NCBI GenBank assembly: GCA_018340375.1
Contig: JAFFJZ010000093.1
Span: forward strand, 301,469-365,468
DNA: 64,000 nucleotides
From: Gonatopus flavifemur
Taxonomy: Eukaryota > Arthropoda > Insecta > Hymenoptera > Dryinidae
Direction of reading: 5' to 3'
The position numbers were made by a program, and so were the translations under genes. Shown in pieces: positions 19,906-31,504 of the stretch. A model generated the notes under the pieces. The model was not told where the DNA came from. It did no database searches and saw only the letters and a program-made list of their open reading frames with translations. Each line of letters opens with the position of its first letter. Within the stretch, counting starts at the first letter, position 1.

Positions 19906-21958
19906 CAATTGAGGGTCCCCATGCAATAACCACGTAGGCGCTCGAGAAGCGGCATAAGTATTGTCCAAGCCATGACGTCAAGGGTCGAAAAAAAAATTCG
20001 GAATGTTGAAAATCTAGAAATACTGGACAATAGGGCTTGAAAAATGAATATGAGTCTCTGTCTACGATTTTTTTCTAGGATCAGTAGTTTTCGAGAAAAA
20101 AAATAAAAACTATCTATTCTTTCGCACCACAAATCAATGTTTTCCAATATTGAACTCGTTCAAACTCGGTCATTTTCCGATGTATCTTGATGAATCTTGC
20201 GGTTTCTGATTCATAAGACTTCCCCGAAGACAACAGTGTATAAAAAATTCATAAAAGTTGATAATAAATCACCAATTTTTTAATCCGAAGTGAAAACCCT
20301 GTTTTCCATGCTTTGCATTGAAAAAGTGTCAGGGGAAGTATGAGCTACAAGAAACTTCCAGCGACAAAGTTGTTCACTAGTATATGGACAAACTTTGTGG
20401 AAAGTTTCAGATCGATTGGACTCTTAGTTCGCGAAATACAGCGGTTTATTTATTAACGCGCGACCGAAATTTTTCACCATTTTGCGTCATTCATCAATTA
20501 AATATCAAGGTCCGTAGGAAAGATTGTGTTCGCTTAATATTTGAACCTGGGATTACGTTTTTGGGGTCAGAAAATTCGAATATCGAACTATTTTCGCAAA
20601 ATTCTGTATTCATTTCTCTTGAATGAACAATTCAATTGTTTAAAACGTTATTATGGAAATACTATTGACCAAAGAGAAACATTTTCTTGACAACAAAAGT
20701 TTCTTATCCTGCGATAATTAGATTTTGTACACAAAAATTTTTATCAAAACACTTGTATTTTCATAAGTATCATAAGTATATTTGAATAAATTCACATGGC
20801 CTGTATTACATAAAGTATCAAATTCTTTAAACAACACATTATACAACGAACAAACAATACATGTATTGTTTTTTCAACAATACATTTTATAATACATTTT
20901 CCTAATACGTTTGCAATTAACTTTGTAATGTTGTGCCTTTCACAAACCGATTGTTCCTACACCTTTTCCCCAACTTTGGCTATTAATGCATCAAAAAATT
21001 CTTTTCCCTTTGGAGAGAGATATTTCATAAGATAATTTAAATCATTCTGTTTCTCTTTAGGAATGCCCACTGGTTCAGTGAGTGGTGCTCCGTCTCGATG
21101 CTGTACGGTTAATGCTTGTTCTATGAAAAATATTGTACCGTCCCGATTTTCATCATTATTATGGAAATACTATTAACCAAAGAGAAACATTTGCTTGACA
21201 AGAAAAGTTTCAACATAATTATTATATAAGTAATTAAATAGACCGCTGTATTTTGTGAACTAACAGTCCAATCGATCTGAAACTTTCCACAAAGTTTGTA
21301 CATATACTAGTGAACCACTTTGTCGCTGGAAGTTTTTTGTAGCTCATACTTCCCCTGACACTTTTTCAATGCAAAGCATGGAAAACAGGGTTTTCACTTC
21401 GGATTGAAAAATTGGTGATTTATTATCAACTTTTATGAATTTTTTATACACTGTTGTCTTCGGGGAAGTCTTACGAATCAGAATCCGCAAGATTCATCAA
21501 GATACATCGGAAAATGACCGAGTTTGAACGAGTTCAATATTGGAAAACATTGATTTGTGGTGCGAAAGAATAGATAGTTTTTATTTTTTTTCTCGAAAAC
21601 TACTGATCCTAGAAAAAAATCGTAGACAGAGACTCATATTCTTTTTTCAAGCCCTATTGTCCAGTATTTCTAGATTTTCAACATTCCGAATTTTTTTTTC
21701 GACCCTTGACGTCATGGCTTGGACAATACTTATGCCGCTTCTCGAGCGCCTACGTGCAGTGCTGTCAGAAATGAAGGAGCTCCAGCGTTTTACCCTCTCC
21801 ATATACCATTGCAAAGCACGCACGCTATAACTATAGATGTCATATATATAGTTATAGCGCGCGTGCTCTGCGATGGTACATGGAGGGGGTAAAACGCTGG
21901 AGCTCCTTCATTTCTGGCAGCACTGCCTACGTGGTTATTGCATGGGGACCCTCAATTG
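19906..21958. mobile_element. CAATTG-bounded palindromic element, copy 1
   Basis: Bounded by CAATTG at 19906-19911 and 21953-21958. Arms of about 550 bp match in inverted orientation once the MITE at 21757-21925 is removed. Landmarks going inward are agggtccccatgcaataacc, the cgctcgag / gcttggacaatact stretch, a run of T or A with tcga, cagtatttctaga, a ttccgatgtatcttga stretch, and gtttcagatcgattgga. Copies 2 and 3 share the same order of landmarks. Mirror-image short frames (19905-20147 and 21540-21830) show the arms. They might be scraps of an ancient coding sequence, but I cannot assign one. Confidence 0.75.
21757..21925. mobile_element. hAT-type MITE with 8-bp target duplication
   Basis: A 169-bp near-perfect hairpin with ends CAGTGCTGTCAG … CTGGCAGCACTG, flanked on both sides by CCTACGTG (21749-21756 and 21926-21933). 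The opposite arm of the host palindrome keeps the empty site with a single copy of that octamer (19930-19940 region, inverted). 8-bp duplications and CAGTG-type ends are typical of the hAT superfamily. Each arm also carries gctataactata around the axis. Confidence 0.9.
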
Positions 21959-22867
21959 AGCCCCCGGATCGAAAAACTCCCCGAGCGCTCGAACCGCGTC
22001 ACAAGTTTGATGCACGAGGTCCCGTCGTAGGTCGAAAAAAAAAGTTGGGATTTTGGAAATGTAAAAATACCAAGTGGTAGAGCTTGAAAAATCAATCCAA
22101 GTTACTCTTTACAATTTTTTTCTATGATTGACGATTTCCGGGAAAAAAATCACAAACCATCAATTTTTTACACCAAAAATGATTATTTTTCAACATTTAA
22201 CTCGCTCTAACTCGGTCGTTTTCAATGAATCGAAATGAATCTTGCGAATTTCGATTCGTGAGACTTTCCCGGAGATGCAAATGTAGGTAAAGTTCGTAAA
22301 AATTAATAACAAATTAATAAATTTTTAATACGAAATAAAAAGCACGTTTTTCATGCTTTGTATCAAAAAAGTGGTGGGGGAAGTACAAAGTACAAAAAAC
22401 TTCCAGCGAGAAAGTTGTTCGCTAGTGTTTGAACTGACTTTGTGGAAAATTTCAGATCGATTCGACTAATAGTTCGCAAAATACAGCCATTTCTTCATTA
22501 GCGCGCAGCAAAAATTTTTCTTAGTTTCGCGTCGTTTATAGAATGAATATCCGCGTCCGCGGCAAACGTGGTATTTGCTCGATTTCTCAACGTAGGTTTG
22601 TTTTTTGGGTCGGAGAAAACGAATATTGGATTATTCCTGTGAATAAAATTCATGATCGATGCCTTATTGCAAATAATTTAATTGTTCAAAAGGTCTTTAC
22701 AAATCAACTGATTTACTTCAAACTGAACGAGCAGAAGCAACTGGACTAAGCAAAGAAAAAATGAATGATGTCAAATCGTTGATGCAATATTTGAGTAGTG
22801 AAGGGAAAAAAATGTATCAAGATTTTTTTGAAAAAGCTGTAATAAAGATGAAAAGAAGAACAAATTA

Positions 22868-23968
22868 CACTGTAAAAAAATTTCACCGGAAAATTCCAGT
22901 ACATGTACTGGAAGTCATTAACCTGTACATGTACCGGAAAATTTCAGCACATTTGTACTGCAAAAATTCAGTGCAAACGTTATGGAATTTCCGCATCAAA
23001 ACTGGAAATTTTCTGAGCCTCGGTACTGGAATTTTTCAGTACACGAGCTGGACTTTTCCAGGACATGTACTGGAAAATTAATGCTGAAAATATCCATGAA
23101 AATCGAAAAAAAATTGCTCACGCAAAGTGATTTTGCAGGGTCCTTGTGTTCCAAGATGATTGAGAAACTTTTGATCGTTCATTTGGATGGACAGAAACTC
23201 ATGTCTACCTAACAGGATTTGAACCCACACTTTTCTACCTGCCTACCAACTGAAACCTAAGACCTAACCGATGAGCTATAGCGCGACATGTTGGAAGGCC
23301 AGCTTGGGTTACTACATATGCTTCATATCTAGAACACAAGAGGATAAGTCTTGGAAAAACCTCATATATCAATTTCATTGGCTACAATTACAATTATTAT
23401 TCAAAATCTCAATCAGGAAATTTTTAATATAAAGACTTGAAATTTTTCCTGCCAGAAATGACGAAGTCCAATAGAAGTGGAAAATTTCAGTGCAACAGTG
23501 ATTAAATTCCGTTGCAGAGCAACTGGAAAATTCCATCACACGACCTGAAAATTGCAGTTCAAAACCTGTATAATTCAATTGCATAGTAACTGGAAAATTC
23601 CATCACAAAACCTGAGAATTGCAGTTAAAAACCTGTATAATTCCAGTATACCAACGATTAGGTTTTTTTTTCTAAATTCCAAATTTTTTCTCAAGTCCTT
23701 TTTGAGGGAATATTTTTTTTTGGTGCACAAGAACTATAAAATTGTAGTACGAGCCGGTAAAATTTTCGCGAAATCATGGCAAAATTTCAGTACATCATCT
23801 CAAACTTGAAAATTCCAGTACAATGACTGAATTTTCAGTTATGCTTGGTAAATTTTCAGTAACGTAACAACAAAATCTCTGTACATGTACTGGAATATCC
23901 ATATTCCAGTACTAGCACTGGAAATTTCCAGTCCAGTTGCACAGTAAATTTCCAGTTTTTTTTTACAG
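22868..23968. mobile_element. TA-flanked CACTGTAAAA element rich in CCAGTACATGTACTGG
   Basis: Ends CACTGTAAAAAAA and TTTTTTTTACAGTG with TA outside each, typical of Tc1/mariner-type non-autonomous elements. The interior repeats the phrases actggaaaattcc and gtacatgtactgg many times; one copy is the perfect 16-bp palindrome CCAGTACATGTACTGG (about 22897-22912). A direct repeat of about 69 bp lies at 23520-23650. A tRNA-like stretch (23201-23294) seems inserted in it. Frames at 22761-23081 and 23552-23809 are repeat by-products. Confidence 0.6.
23201..23294 (-). repeat. tRNA-like promoter, probable SINE head
   Basis: On the minus strand it reads gcgcTATAGCTCATCGGTTAGG (split A-box-like region) and 45-50 bp later GTGGGTTCAAATCCTG, a near-consensus B box. 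The spacing is longer than in a normal tRNA, and no clean cloverleaf can be drawn by eye, so it is more likely a tRNA-derived SINE head or tRNA pseudogene than a working tRNA gene. Confidence 0.5.
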
Positions 23969-24918
23969 TGTACACATAAACCTAAAAGTAAAAAGTGTGT
24001 ACATCTGTAGTAGTAAACGAGAAAAAAAATAAACAAAGGTACATGTGGAAAATAGATTATGTGGATAAATAAATATATTCGAATAAACAACAACAATGAA
24101 AAATGTTCCGCACCAAACTTATTTCTCGCAAGACAAGAAACTTTTTTCGTCCGAACAGCTTTCCCTTGATACCAATAGTTGATTTGTGAAGACCTTTTGA
24201 ACAATTAAATTATTTGTAATAAGGCATCGATCATGAATTTCATTCACAGGAATAATCCAATATTCGTTTTCTCCGACCCAAAAAACAAACCTACGTTGAG
24301 AAATCGAGCGAATACCACGTTTGCCGCGGACGCGGATATTCATTCTATAAACGACGCGAAACTAAGACAAATTTTTGCTGCGCGCTAATGAAGAAATGGC
24401 TGTATTTTGCGAACTATCAGTCGAATCGATCTGAAATTTTCCACAAAGTTAGTTCAAACACTAGCGAACAACTTTCTCGCTGGAAGTTTTTTGTACTTTG
24501 TACTTCCCCCACCACTTTTTTGATACAAAGCATGAAAAACGTGATTTTTACTTCGTATTAAAAATTTATTAATTTGTACGAACTTTATCTACATTTGCAT
24601 CTTCGGGGAAGTCTTACGAATCTAAATTCGCAAGATTCATTTCGATTCATTGAAAAATGACCGAGTTAGAGCGAGTTAAATGTTGAAAAATAATCATTTT
24701 TGGTGTGGAAAAATTGATGGTTTGTGATTTTTTCCTCGAAAATCGTCAATCATAGAAAAAAATCGTAAAGAGTAACTTGGATTGATTTTTTAAGCTCTAC
24801 CACTTAGTATTTTTACATTTCCAAAATTCCGACTTTTTTCTTCGACCTACGACGGGACCTCTTGCATCAAACCTGTGACGCGGTTCGAGCGCTCGGCGAG
24901 TTTTTCGATCCGGGGGCT

Positions 24919-25140
24919 CAATTAGGAGACCTGGATTTAATAACTCGCCGAGCGCTCGAACATGTTTCGGATCTGATCCACTGGACCAGTAGAACGAGAA
25001 AAGAAAACTTCGTCAAAATGAGGAACAAAAAATATAGCCCGTTATAACTGATCAAAATACAGATTTTGGTCTTGAAGAATTTTTTTCTATAACCAATAGT
25101 TTCCGAGATGAAAAATTAAAAGGTGAAAATTTTCAATTCT
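24919..25140. mobile_element. Partial CAATTG-family end
   Basis: Directly after the CAATTA of copy 2: ggagacctggatttaataactc, cgagcgctcgaac, then the truncated arm landmarks (tttttttctataaccaatagttt). The same terminus occurs inverted at 58441-58670, where it is bounded by CAATTG. A third abutting member, truncated. Confidence 0.6.
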
Positions 25141-25524
25141 ACAAAATCAATAGAAGCCAAATTGTATTTTGCGGTTTCTCCTCCCCGTGGGATGATTGCG
25201 GGTGTTCCGGGGGGATATTCTTGATACCTGTCCTTGATATCCTTTTTATCAATTTGGTAGGATCTGCTTCCTTTACGTGGTGGGTGGATCAGTATCTCAG
25301 ATTTGGGTCTCTTTTTCGAGTGGAATGAACTACTCGAGAAAGAGAATACAAACTGAGAGAAACGAAATCATCCCAACGCCAGGAACATCGATGAAAACGG
25401 AAGGAAAGCGAGGAGAAACTACCTTCCTTGACATCTTCCAATATTCCCGGGAAAATGGGATCTTTATTCAAACCTAGAATTTTGAAATTATAATTTATTG
25501 AAAAGAAAAAAAAAACAACAACAT
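25141..25524. other. Possible LINE 5' region, otherwise nothing recognised
   Basis: No other copy in the window. It precedes the first recognisable LINE codons and may be the 5' untranslated region of LINE copy 3 or unrelated flank. Confidence 0.3.
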
Positions 25525-27016
25525 GATGGCGTTTTCTCGAGTAAAATATTCCGGAGGTAAAATAGCCTCCCGTTCGGATCTCCGGGTGGAAGCTGCTCGA
25601 GAGAGCTTCATCAAACAAGATAGAATATCAAAGGAGATAGGGAAAAGAGAGAACATTCTTCGAGTTGCATCGTGGAATGTTAGATCACTGAGACAAACAG
25701 GAAAACTAGGAACTTTGAAATTAGCAATGAATAGTTTAGGTATCGATGTAATGGGAATTAGCGAAATGAGATAGCGGCAAGAAGGGGATTCCTGGAGTGG
25801 GGATTATAAAATGATTCATACAGGATCAAAGAACGGTCAATCAAGTGGGGGAATTGTAATGCTTAAAAGGGTAGGGAATAAGATAGAAAATTATTTGTAA
25901 TATAGCGAACGCGTAATGATATAGAAGTAAGATTACATTTGAGGGAAATAGATGATGCATATGGAATTGTTAAGGGATTCTTGGGACGAATGAAATCCAG
26001 AAGCAATAAGATTGAAAATTCTCTAGGGAGACAATTGATAAGAACGGAGGAAAAAATAGAACAATAGATTAATCATTTAGAAGATCTATATAAAGGAGGC
26101 GATAATATAGGATTTTTAGAAAGGGAGGAAGATGTCGATGAAGAAGAAGTGGGAGATACAATTTTGATATCAGAATTCGACAGGGCTTTAAAAAAATTGA
26201 AAAATAATAAAGCGCCAGGAATTGATGGCATAAGTGCGGACCTTTCTTATCAAAGCCCCCAGTCAAAGAACTCGTGACGCACTGTTTGAATTGCTTAGGG
26301 ATATGTACGAAAATGGAGAAGTACAGAAAGGTTTTCGAAAGAATAAAATTGTTGCCATTCCGAAAAAACAAGGAAAAGACATATGCGAGAACTAAAGAAC
26401 GATTCGTTCGACTTCACATGCCTCGAAAATACTGACAAAAATTATATACAGGAGAATGGAGAATGAAATAGAGAGTAGATTAGCAAAAGATCAGTTCGGT
26501 TTTAGGAAAAATAGAGGAACGCGAGAAGCAACTTTAGCACTCAGAACAGTAGTAGAGAACAGTCTAGAGTTGGAAAAGTCTGTCTATATAGGTTTTGTAG
26601 ATATTCAAAAAGCATTCGATAATGTTGATTGAGAGAAAATGTTCAAGATTTTGAACAAGGTAGGAATTAATTTCACGGATGGCAGAATAATATATGAATT
26701 ATATAAGAATCAGATCCCAATAATAGGAATAAGGGGTCAAAAAGGAGGAGCACAGATTAAAACAGGAGTGAAGCAAGGATGCTCACAAGAGCAACAATAG
26801 CACAAGGAAAACAGACTTTCCACCAAAAGAAACAGTTACAATGTTCGAAGAATATAAGCTTAGCAGTGAGGGGAAATTCTTGAAGAGGTACGTTGGGAGC
26901 ACAGCATTATATCGTTGCGAAACTTGCATGATTGGAAAAACGGACCAACGAAGAGTTGAAGCTTTTGAAATGTGGTGTTATAGAAGTATGCTTAGAATAA
27001 AGTGGATAGAGAAGCA
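25525..27016 (+). mobile_element. LINE copy 3 (RTE-like) with internal deletions
   Basis: Plus strand. Starts with the N-terminal frame and the beginning of the endonuclease, jumps to the region before the reverse transcriptase, and is cut off at about 27016 next to the satellite. It is the only copy with endonuclease sequence. Its family identity is clear from near-identical NKAPGIDGIS and FEMWCYRSMLRIKWIEK segments. Confidence 0.85.
25525..27016 (+). pseudogene. LINE endonuclease-reverse transcriptase remnant
   Basis: The frame from 25523 gives about 80 residues ending in the endonuclease motifs ASWNVRSL and GIDVMGISEMR (the Glu of the AP-endonuclease-like fold), then a stop at 25772-25774. 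Homology continues in shifted frames (GSKNGQSSGGIVML). Most of the endonuclease is deleted near 25900-25930. The RT begins with NKAPGIDGIS near 26215, has a Trp-to-stop TGA near 26630, and loses the FADD catalytic box in a deletion at about 26788, where GCSQ-type sequence jumps to RATIAQGKQTFHQKK. It cannot encode an active enzyme. Confidence 0.85.
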
Positions 27017-27033
27017 CAATGAGAACAGCATTT

Positions 27034-27155
27034 TTCTATATAATCCGACTCTCCACATCTCCCAGGGACAGGAGAACCATATCCAGGGAGTCCCTGACCC
27101 TCGCTCAACTTCGTTCATGCCACTCGAACATCATACAAGAGATAGACGAATTTGT
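27034..27155 (-). repeat. Inverted first satellite monomer
   Basis: The leftmost monomer, of the gtccctgggagatgtgg subtype, is reversed relative to the rest. It forms a 48-bp perfect stem (about 27088-27135 with 27153-27200) around a 17-nt loop at the switch point. It lies about 18 bp from the truncated LINE copy 3. Confidence 0.85.
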
Positions 27156-30100
27156 GTATGATGTTCGAGTGGCATGAACGAAGTTGAGCGAGGGTCAGGG
27201 ACTTACTGGATACGATTTTCCTGACACTGGGGGGTGTGGAGAGTCGATTGATACGAGAAAATTTTGGGTGTATCCACTAACGTGGCCAGTACAAATTTTC
27301 AAAGTCAGTCAAAATTCGTCTATCTCTTGTATGATGTTCGATCGGCATGAACGAAGTTGAGCGAGGGTCAGGGACTTACTGGACACGATTTTCCTGCGAC
27401 TGGGGGATGTGGAGAGTCGATTCATACAAGAAAATTTTGGGTGTATCCACTAACGTGACCAGTACGAATTTTCAAATTCAGTCGAAATTCGGCTATGTTG
27501 TGTATGATGTTCGAGTGGCATGAACTAAGTTGACCGAGGGTCATGGACTTACTGGACACGATTTTCCTGTCACTGGGGGTTGTTCAGAAACGATTAATAC
27601 AAGACAATTTTGGGTGTATCCACAAACGTGGCCAGTACGAATTTTCAAAGTCAGTCAAAATTCGTGTATCTTGTGTATGATGTTCGAGTGGCATGAACAA
27701 AGTTGAGCGAGGGTCAGGGACTCCCTGGAGACGATTTTCCTGTCCCTGGCAGATGTGGAGAGTCGGATTACATAGAAAAATTTTGGGTGTATCCACTAAC
27801 GTGGCCAGTACGAATTTTCAAATTCTGTCGAAATTCGTCTATCTTGTGTATGATGTTCGAGTGGCATGAACGAAGTTGAGCGAGGGTCAGGGACTTACTG
27901 GACACGATTTTCCTGTCACTGGGGGATGTGGGGAGTCGATTTATACAAGAAAATTTTGGGTGTATCCACCAACGTGACCAGTACGAATGTGCAAATTCAT
28001 TCGAAATTCGTCTGTCTCGTGTATGATGTTCGAGTGGCATGAACGAAGTTGAGCGGGGGTCAGGGACTTACTGGACACGATTTTCCTGTCACTGGGGGTT
28101 GTGGAGAAACGATTGATACAAGAAAATTCTGGGGGTATCCACTAACGTGGCCAGTACGAATTTTCAAAGTCAGTCGAAATTCGTCTATCTCTTGTATGAT
28201 GTTCGAGTGGCATGAACGAAGTTGAGCGAGGGTCAGGGACGTACTGGACACGATTTTCCTGTCACTGGGGGATGTGGAGGGTCGATTTATACGAGAAAAT
28301 TTTGGGGGTATCCACTAACGTGACCAGTACGAATTTTCAAAGTCAGTCAAAATTCGTGTATCTTGTGTATGATGTTCGAGTGGCATGAACGAAGTTGAGC
28401 GAGGGTCAGGGACTTACTGGACACGATTTTCCTGTCACTGGGGGATGTGGGGAGTCGATTTATACAAGAAAATTCTGGGTGTATCGGCCAACGTGACCAG
28501 TACGAATGTGCAAATTCAGTCGAAATTCGTCTGTCTCGTGTATGATGTTCGAGTGGCATGAACGAAGTTGAGCGGGGGTCAGGGACTTACTGGACACGAT
28601 TTTCCTGTCACTGGGGGTTGTGGAGAAACGATTGATACAAGAAAATTCTGGGTGTATCCACCAACGTGGCCAGTACGAATTTTCAAAGTCAGTCAAAATT
28701 CGTGTATCTTGTGTATGATGGTCGAGTGGCATGAACGGAGTTGAGCGAGGGTCAGGGACTCACTGGAGACGATTTTCCTGTCCCTGCGAGATGTGGAGAG
28801 TCGGATTATATAGAAAAATTTTGGGTGTATCCACTAACGTGGCCAGTACGAATTCTCAAAGTCAGTCAAAATTCGTCTATCTCTTGTATGATGTTCGATT
28901 GGCAAGAACGAAGTTGAGCGAGGGTCAGGGACTTACTGGACACGATTTTCCTTCCACGGGGGGATGCGGAGAGTCGATTTATACAAGAAAATTTTGGGTG
29001 TATCTACTGACGTGGCCAGTACGGATTTTCAAAGTCAGTCAAAATTCGTCCATCTTGTGTATGATGTTCGAGTGGCATGAACGAAGTTGAGCGAGGTCCA
29101 GGAACTCACTGGATACGATTTTCCCTTCACGGGGGGATGCGGAGAGTTGATTTATACAAGAAAATTTCGGGTGTATCTACTGACGTGGCCAGTACGGATT
29201 TTCAAAGTCAGTCAAAATTCGTCTATCTCTTGTATGATGTTCGATTGGCATGAACGAAGTTGAGCGAGGGTCAGGGACTTACTGGACACGATTTTCCTGC
29301 CACTGGAGGATGTGGAGAGTCGATTTATACAAGAAAATTTTGGGTGTATCCACCAACGTGGCCAGTACGAATTTTCAAAGTCAGTCAAAATTCGTGTATC
29401 TTGTGTATGATGTTCGAGTGGCATGGACGAAGTTGAGCGAGGGTCAGGGACTTATTGCATACGATTTTCCTGACACTGGGGGGTGTGGAGAGTCGATTGA
29501 TACAAGAAAATTTTGGGTGTATCCACTAACGTGGCCAGTACGAATTTTCAAAGTCAGTCGAAATTCGTCTATCTCTTGTATGATGTTCGATTGGCATGAA
29601 CGAAGTTGAGCGAGGGTCAGGGACGTACTGGACACGATTTTCCTGTCACTGGGGGATGTGGAGGGTCGATTTATACGAGAAAATTTTGGGGATATCCACT
29701 AACGTGACCAGTACGAATTTCCAAAGTCAGTCAAAATTCGTGTATCTTGTGTATGATGTTCGAGTGGCATGAACGAAGTTGAGCGAGGGTCAGGGACTTA
29801 CTGGAAACGACTTTCCTGACACTGGGGGGTGTGGAGAGTCGATTGATACGAGAAAATTTTGGGTGTATCCACTAACGTGGCCAGGACAAATTTTCAAAGT
29901 CAGTCAAAATTTGTCTATCTCTTGTATGATGTTCGATTGGCATGAACGAAGTTGAGCGAGGGTCAGGGACTTACTGGACACGATTTTCCTGCCACTGGGG
30001 GGTGTGGAGAAACGATTAATACAAGAAAATTTTGTGGCCAGGACAAATTTTCAAAGTCAGTCAAAATTTGTCTATCTCTTGTATGATGTTCGATTGGCAT

Positions 30101-31504
30101 GAACGAAGTTGAGCGAGGGTCAGGGACTCCCTGGAGACGATTTTCCTGTCCCTGGGAGATGTGGAGAGTCGGATTATATAGAAAAATTTTGGGTGTATCC
30201 ACTAACGTGGCCAGTACGAATTTTCAAATTCCGTCGAAATTCGTCTATCTTGTGTATGATGTTCGAGTGGCATGAACGAAGTTGAGCGAGGGTCAGGGAC
30301 TCACTGGACACGATTTTCCTGCCACTGGGGGGTGTGGAGAAACGATTAATACAAGAAAATTTTGTGGGTATCCACAAACGTGGCCAGTACGAATTTTCAA
30401 AGTCAGTCAAAATTCGTGTATCTTGTGTATGATGTTCGAGTGGCATGAACGAAGTTGAGCGAGGGTCAGGGACTCACTGGAGACGATTTTCCTGTCCCTG
30501 GGAGATGTGGAGAGTCGGATTATATAGAAAAATTTTGGGTGTATCCACTAACGTGGCCAGTACGAATTCTCAAAGTCAGTCAAAATTCGTGTATCTTGTG
30601 TATGATGTTCGAGTGGCATGAACGAAGTTGAACGAGGGTCAGGGACTTACTGGATACGATTTTCCTGACACTGGGGGGTGTGGAGAGTCGATTGATACGA
30701 GAAAATTTTGGGTGTATCCACTAACGTGACCAGTACGAATTTTCAAATTCAGTCGAAATTCGTCTATTTCTGGTATGATGTTCGAGTGGCATGAACGAAG
30801 TTGAGCGAGGGTCAGGGACTCACTGGACACGATTTTCCTTCCACGGGGGGATGCGGAGAGTCGATTTATACAAGAAAATTTTGGGTGTATCCACTAACGT
30901 GGCCAGTACGAATTTTCAAAGTCAGTCAAAATTCGTCCATCTTGTGTATGATGTTCGAATCGCATGAACGAAGTTGAGCGAGGTTCAGGGACTTACTGGA
31001 TACGATTTTTCCTTCACGGGGGGAGGCGGAGAGTTGATTTATACAAGAGAATTTCGGGTGTATCTACTGACGTGGCCAGTACGAATTTTCAAAGTCAGTC
31101 AAAATTCGTCCATCTTGTGTATGATAGTCGAGTGGCATGAACGAAGTTGAGCGAGGGTCAGGGACTTACTGGATACGATTTTCCTGTCACTGGGGGATGT
31201 GGGGAGTCGATTTATACAAGAAAATTTCGGGTGTATCCATTAACGTGGCCAGTACGAATTTTCAAAGTCAGTCAAAATTCGTCTATCTCTTGTATGATGT
31301 TCGATTGGCATGAACGAAGTTGAGCGAGGGTCAGGGACTTACTGGACACGATTTTCCTGCCACTGGGGGATGTGGAGAGTCGATTTATACAAGAAAATTT
31401 TGGGTGTATCCACCAACGTGGCCAGTACGAATTTTCAAAGTCAGTCAAAATTCGTCTATCTTGTGTATGATGTTCGAGTGGCATGAACGAAGTTGAGCGA
31501 AGGT

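Larger units (their letters stand above)
21953..24924. mobile_element. CAATTG-bounded palindromic element, copy 2
   Basis: Shares its left CAATTG (21953-21958) with copy 1; its right boundary is CAATTA at 24919-24924. Arms of about 755 bp: AGCCCCCGGATCG, cgagcgctcgaac, then landmarks as in copy 1. The small frames at 22543-22749 (+) and 24119-24343 (-) are nearly the same 60-70 residues read from the two arms (begin MNIRVRGKRG). They could be a relic of the family's protein, but no domain is recognisable. The interior carries a separate element at 22868-23968. Confidence 0.75.

Noticed and set aside
23201..23294. A working tRNA gene
   Set aside because: The A box to B box distance is too long and the acceptor ends do not pair by eye; a SINE head or pseudogene fits better.
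22543..24343. A conserved small protein beginning MNIRVRGKRG
   Set aside because: Present once per arm of the inverted repeat, so the similarity is explained by arm duplication; copies 1 and 3 have the region interrupted or changed.
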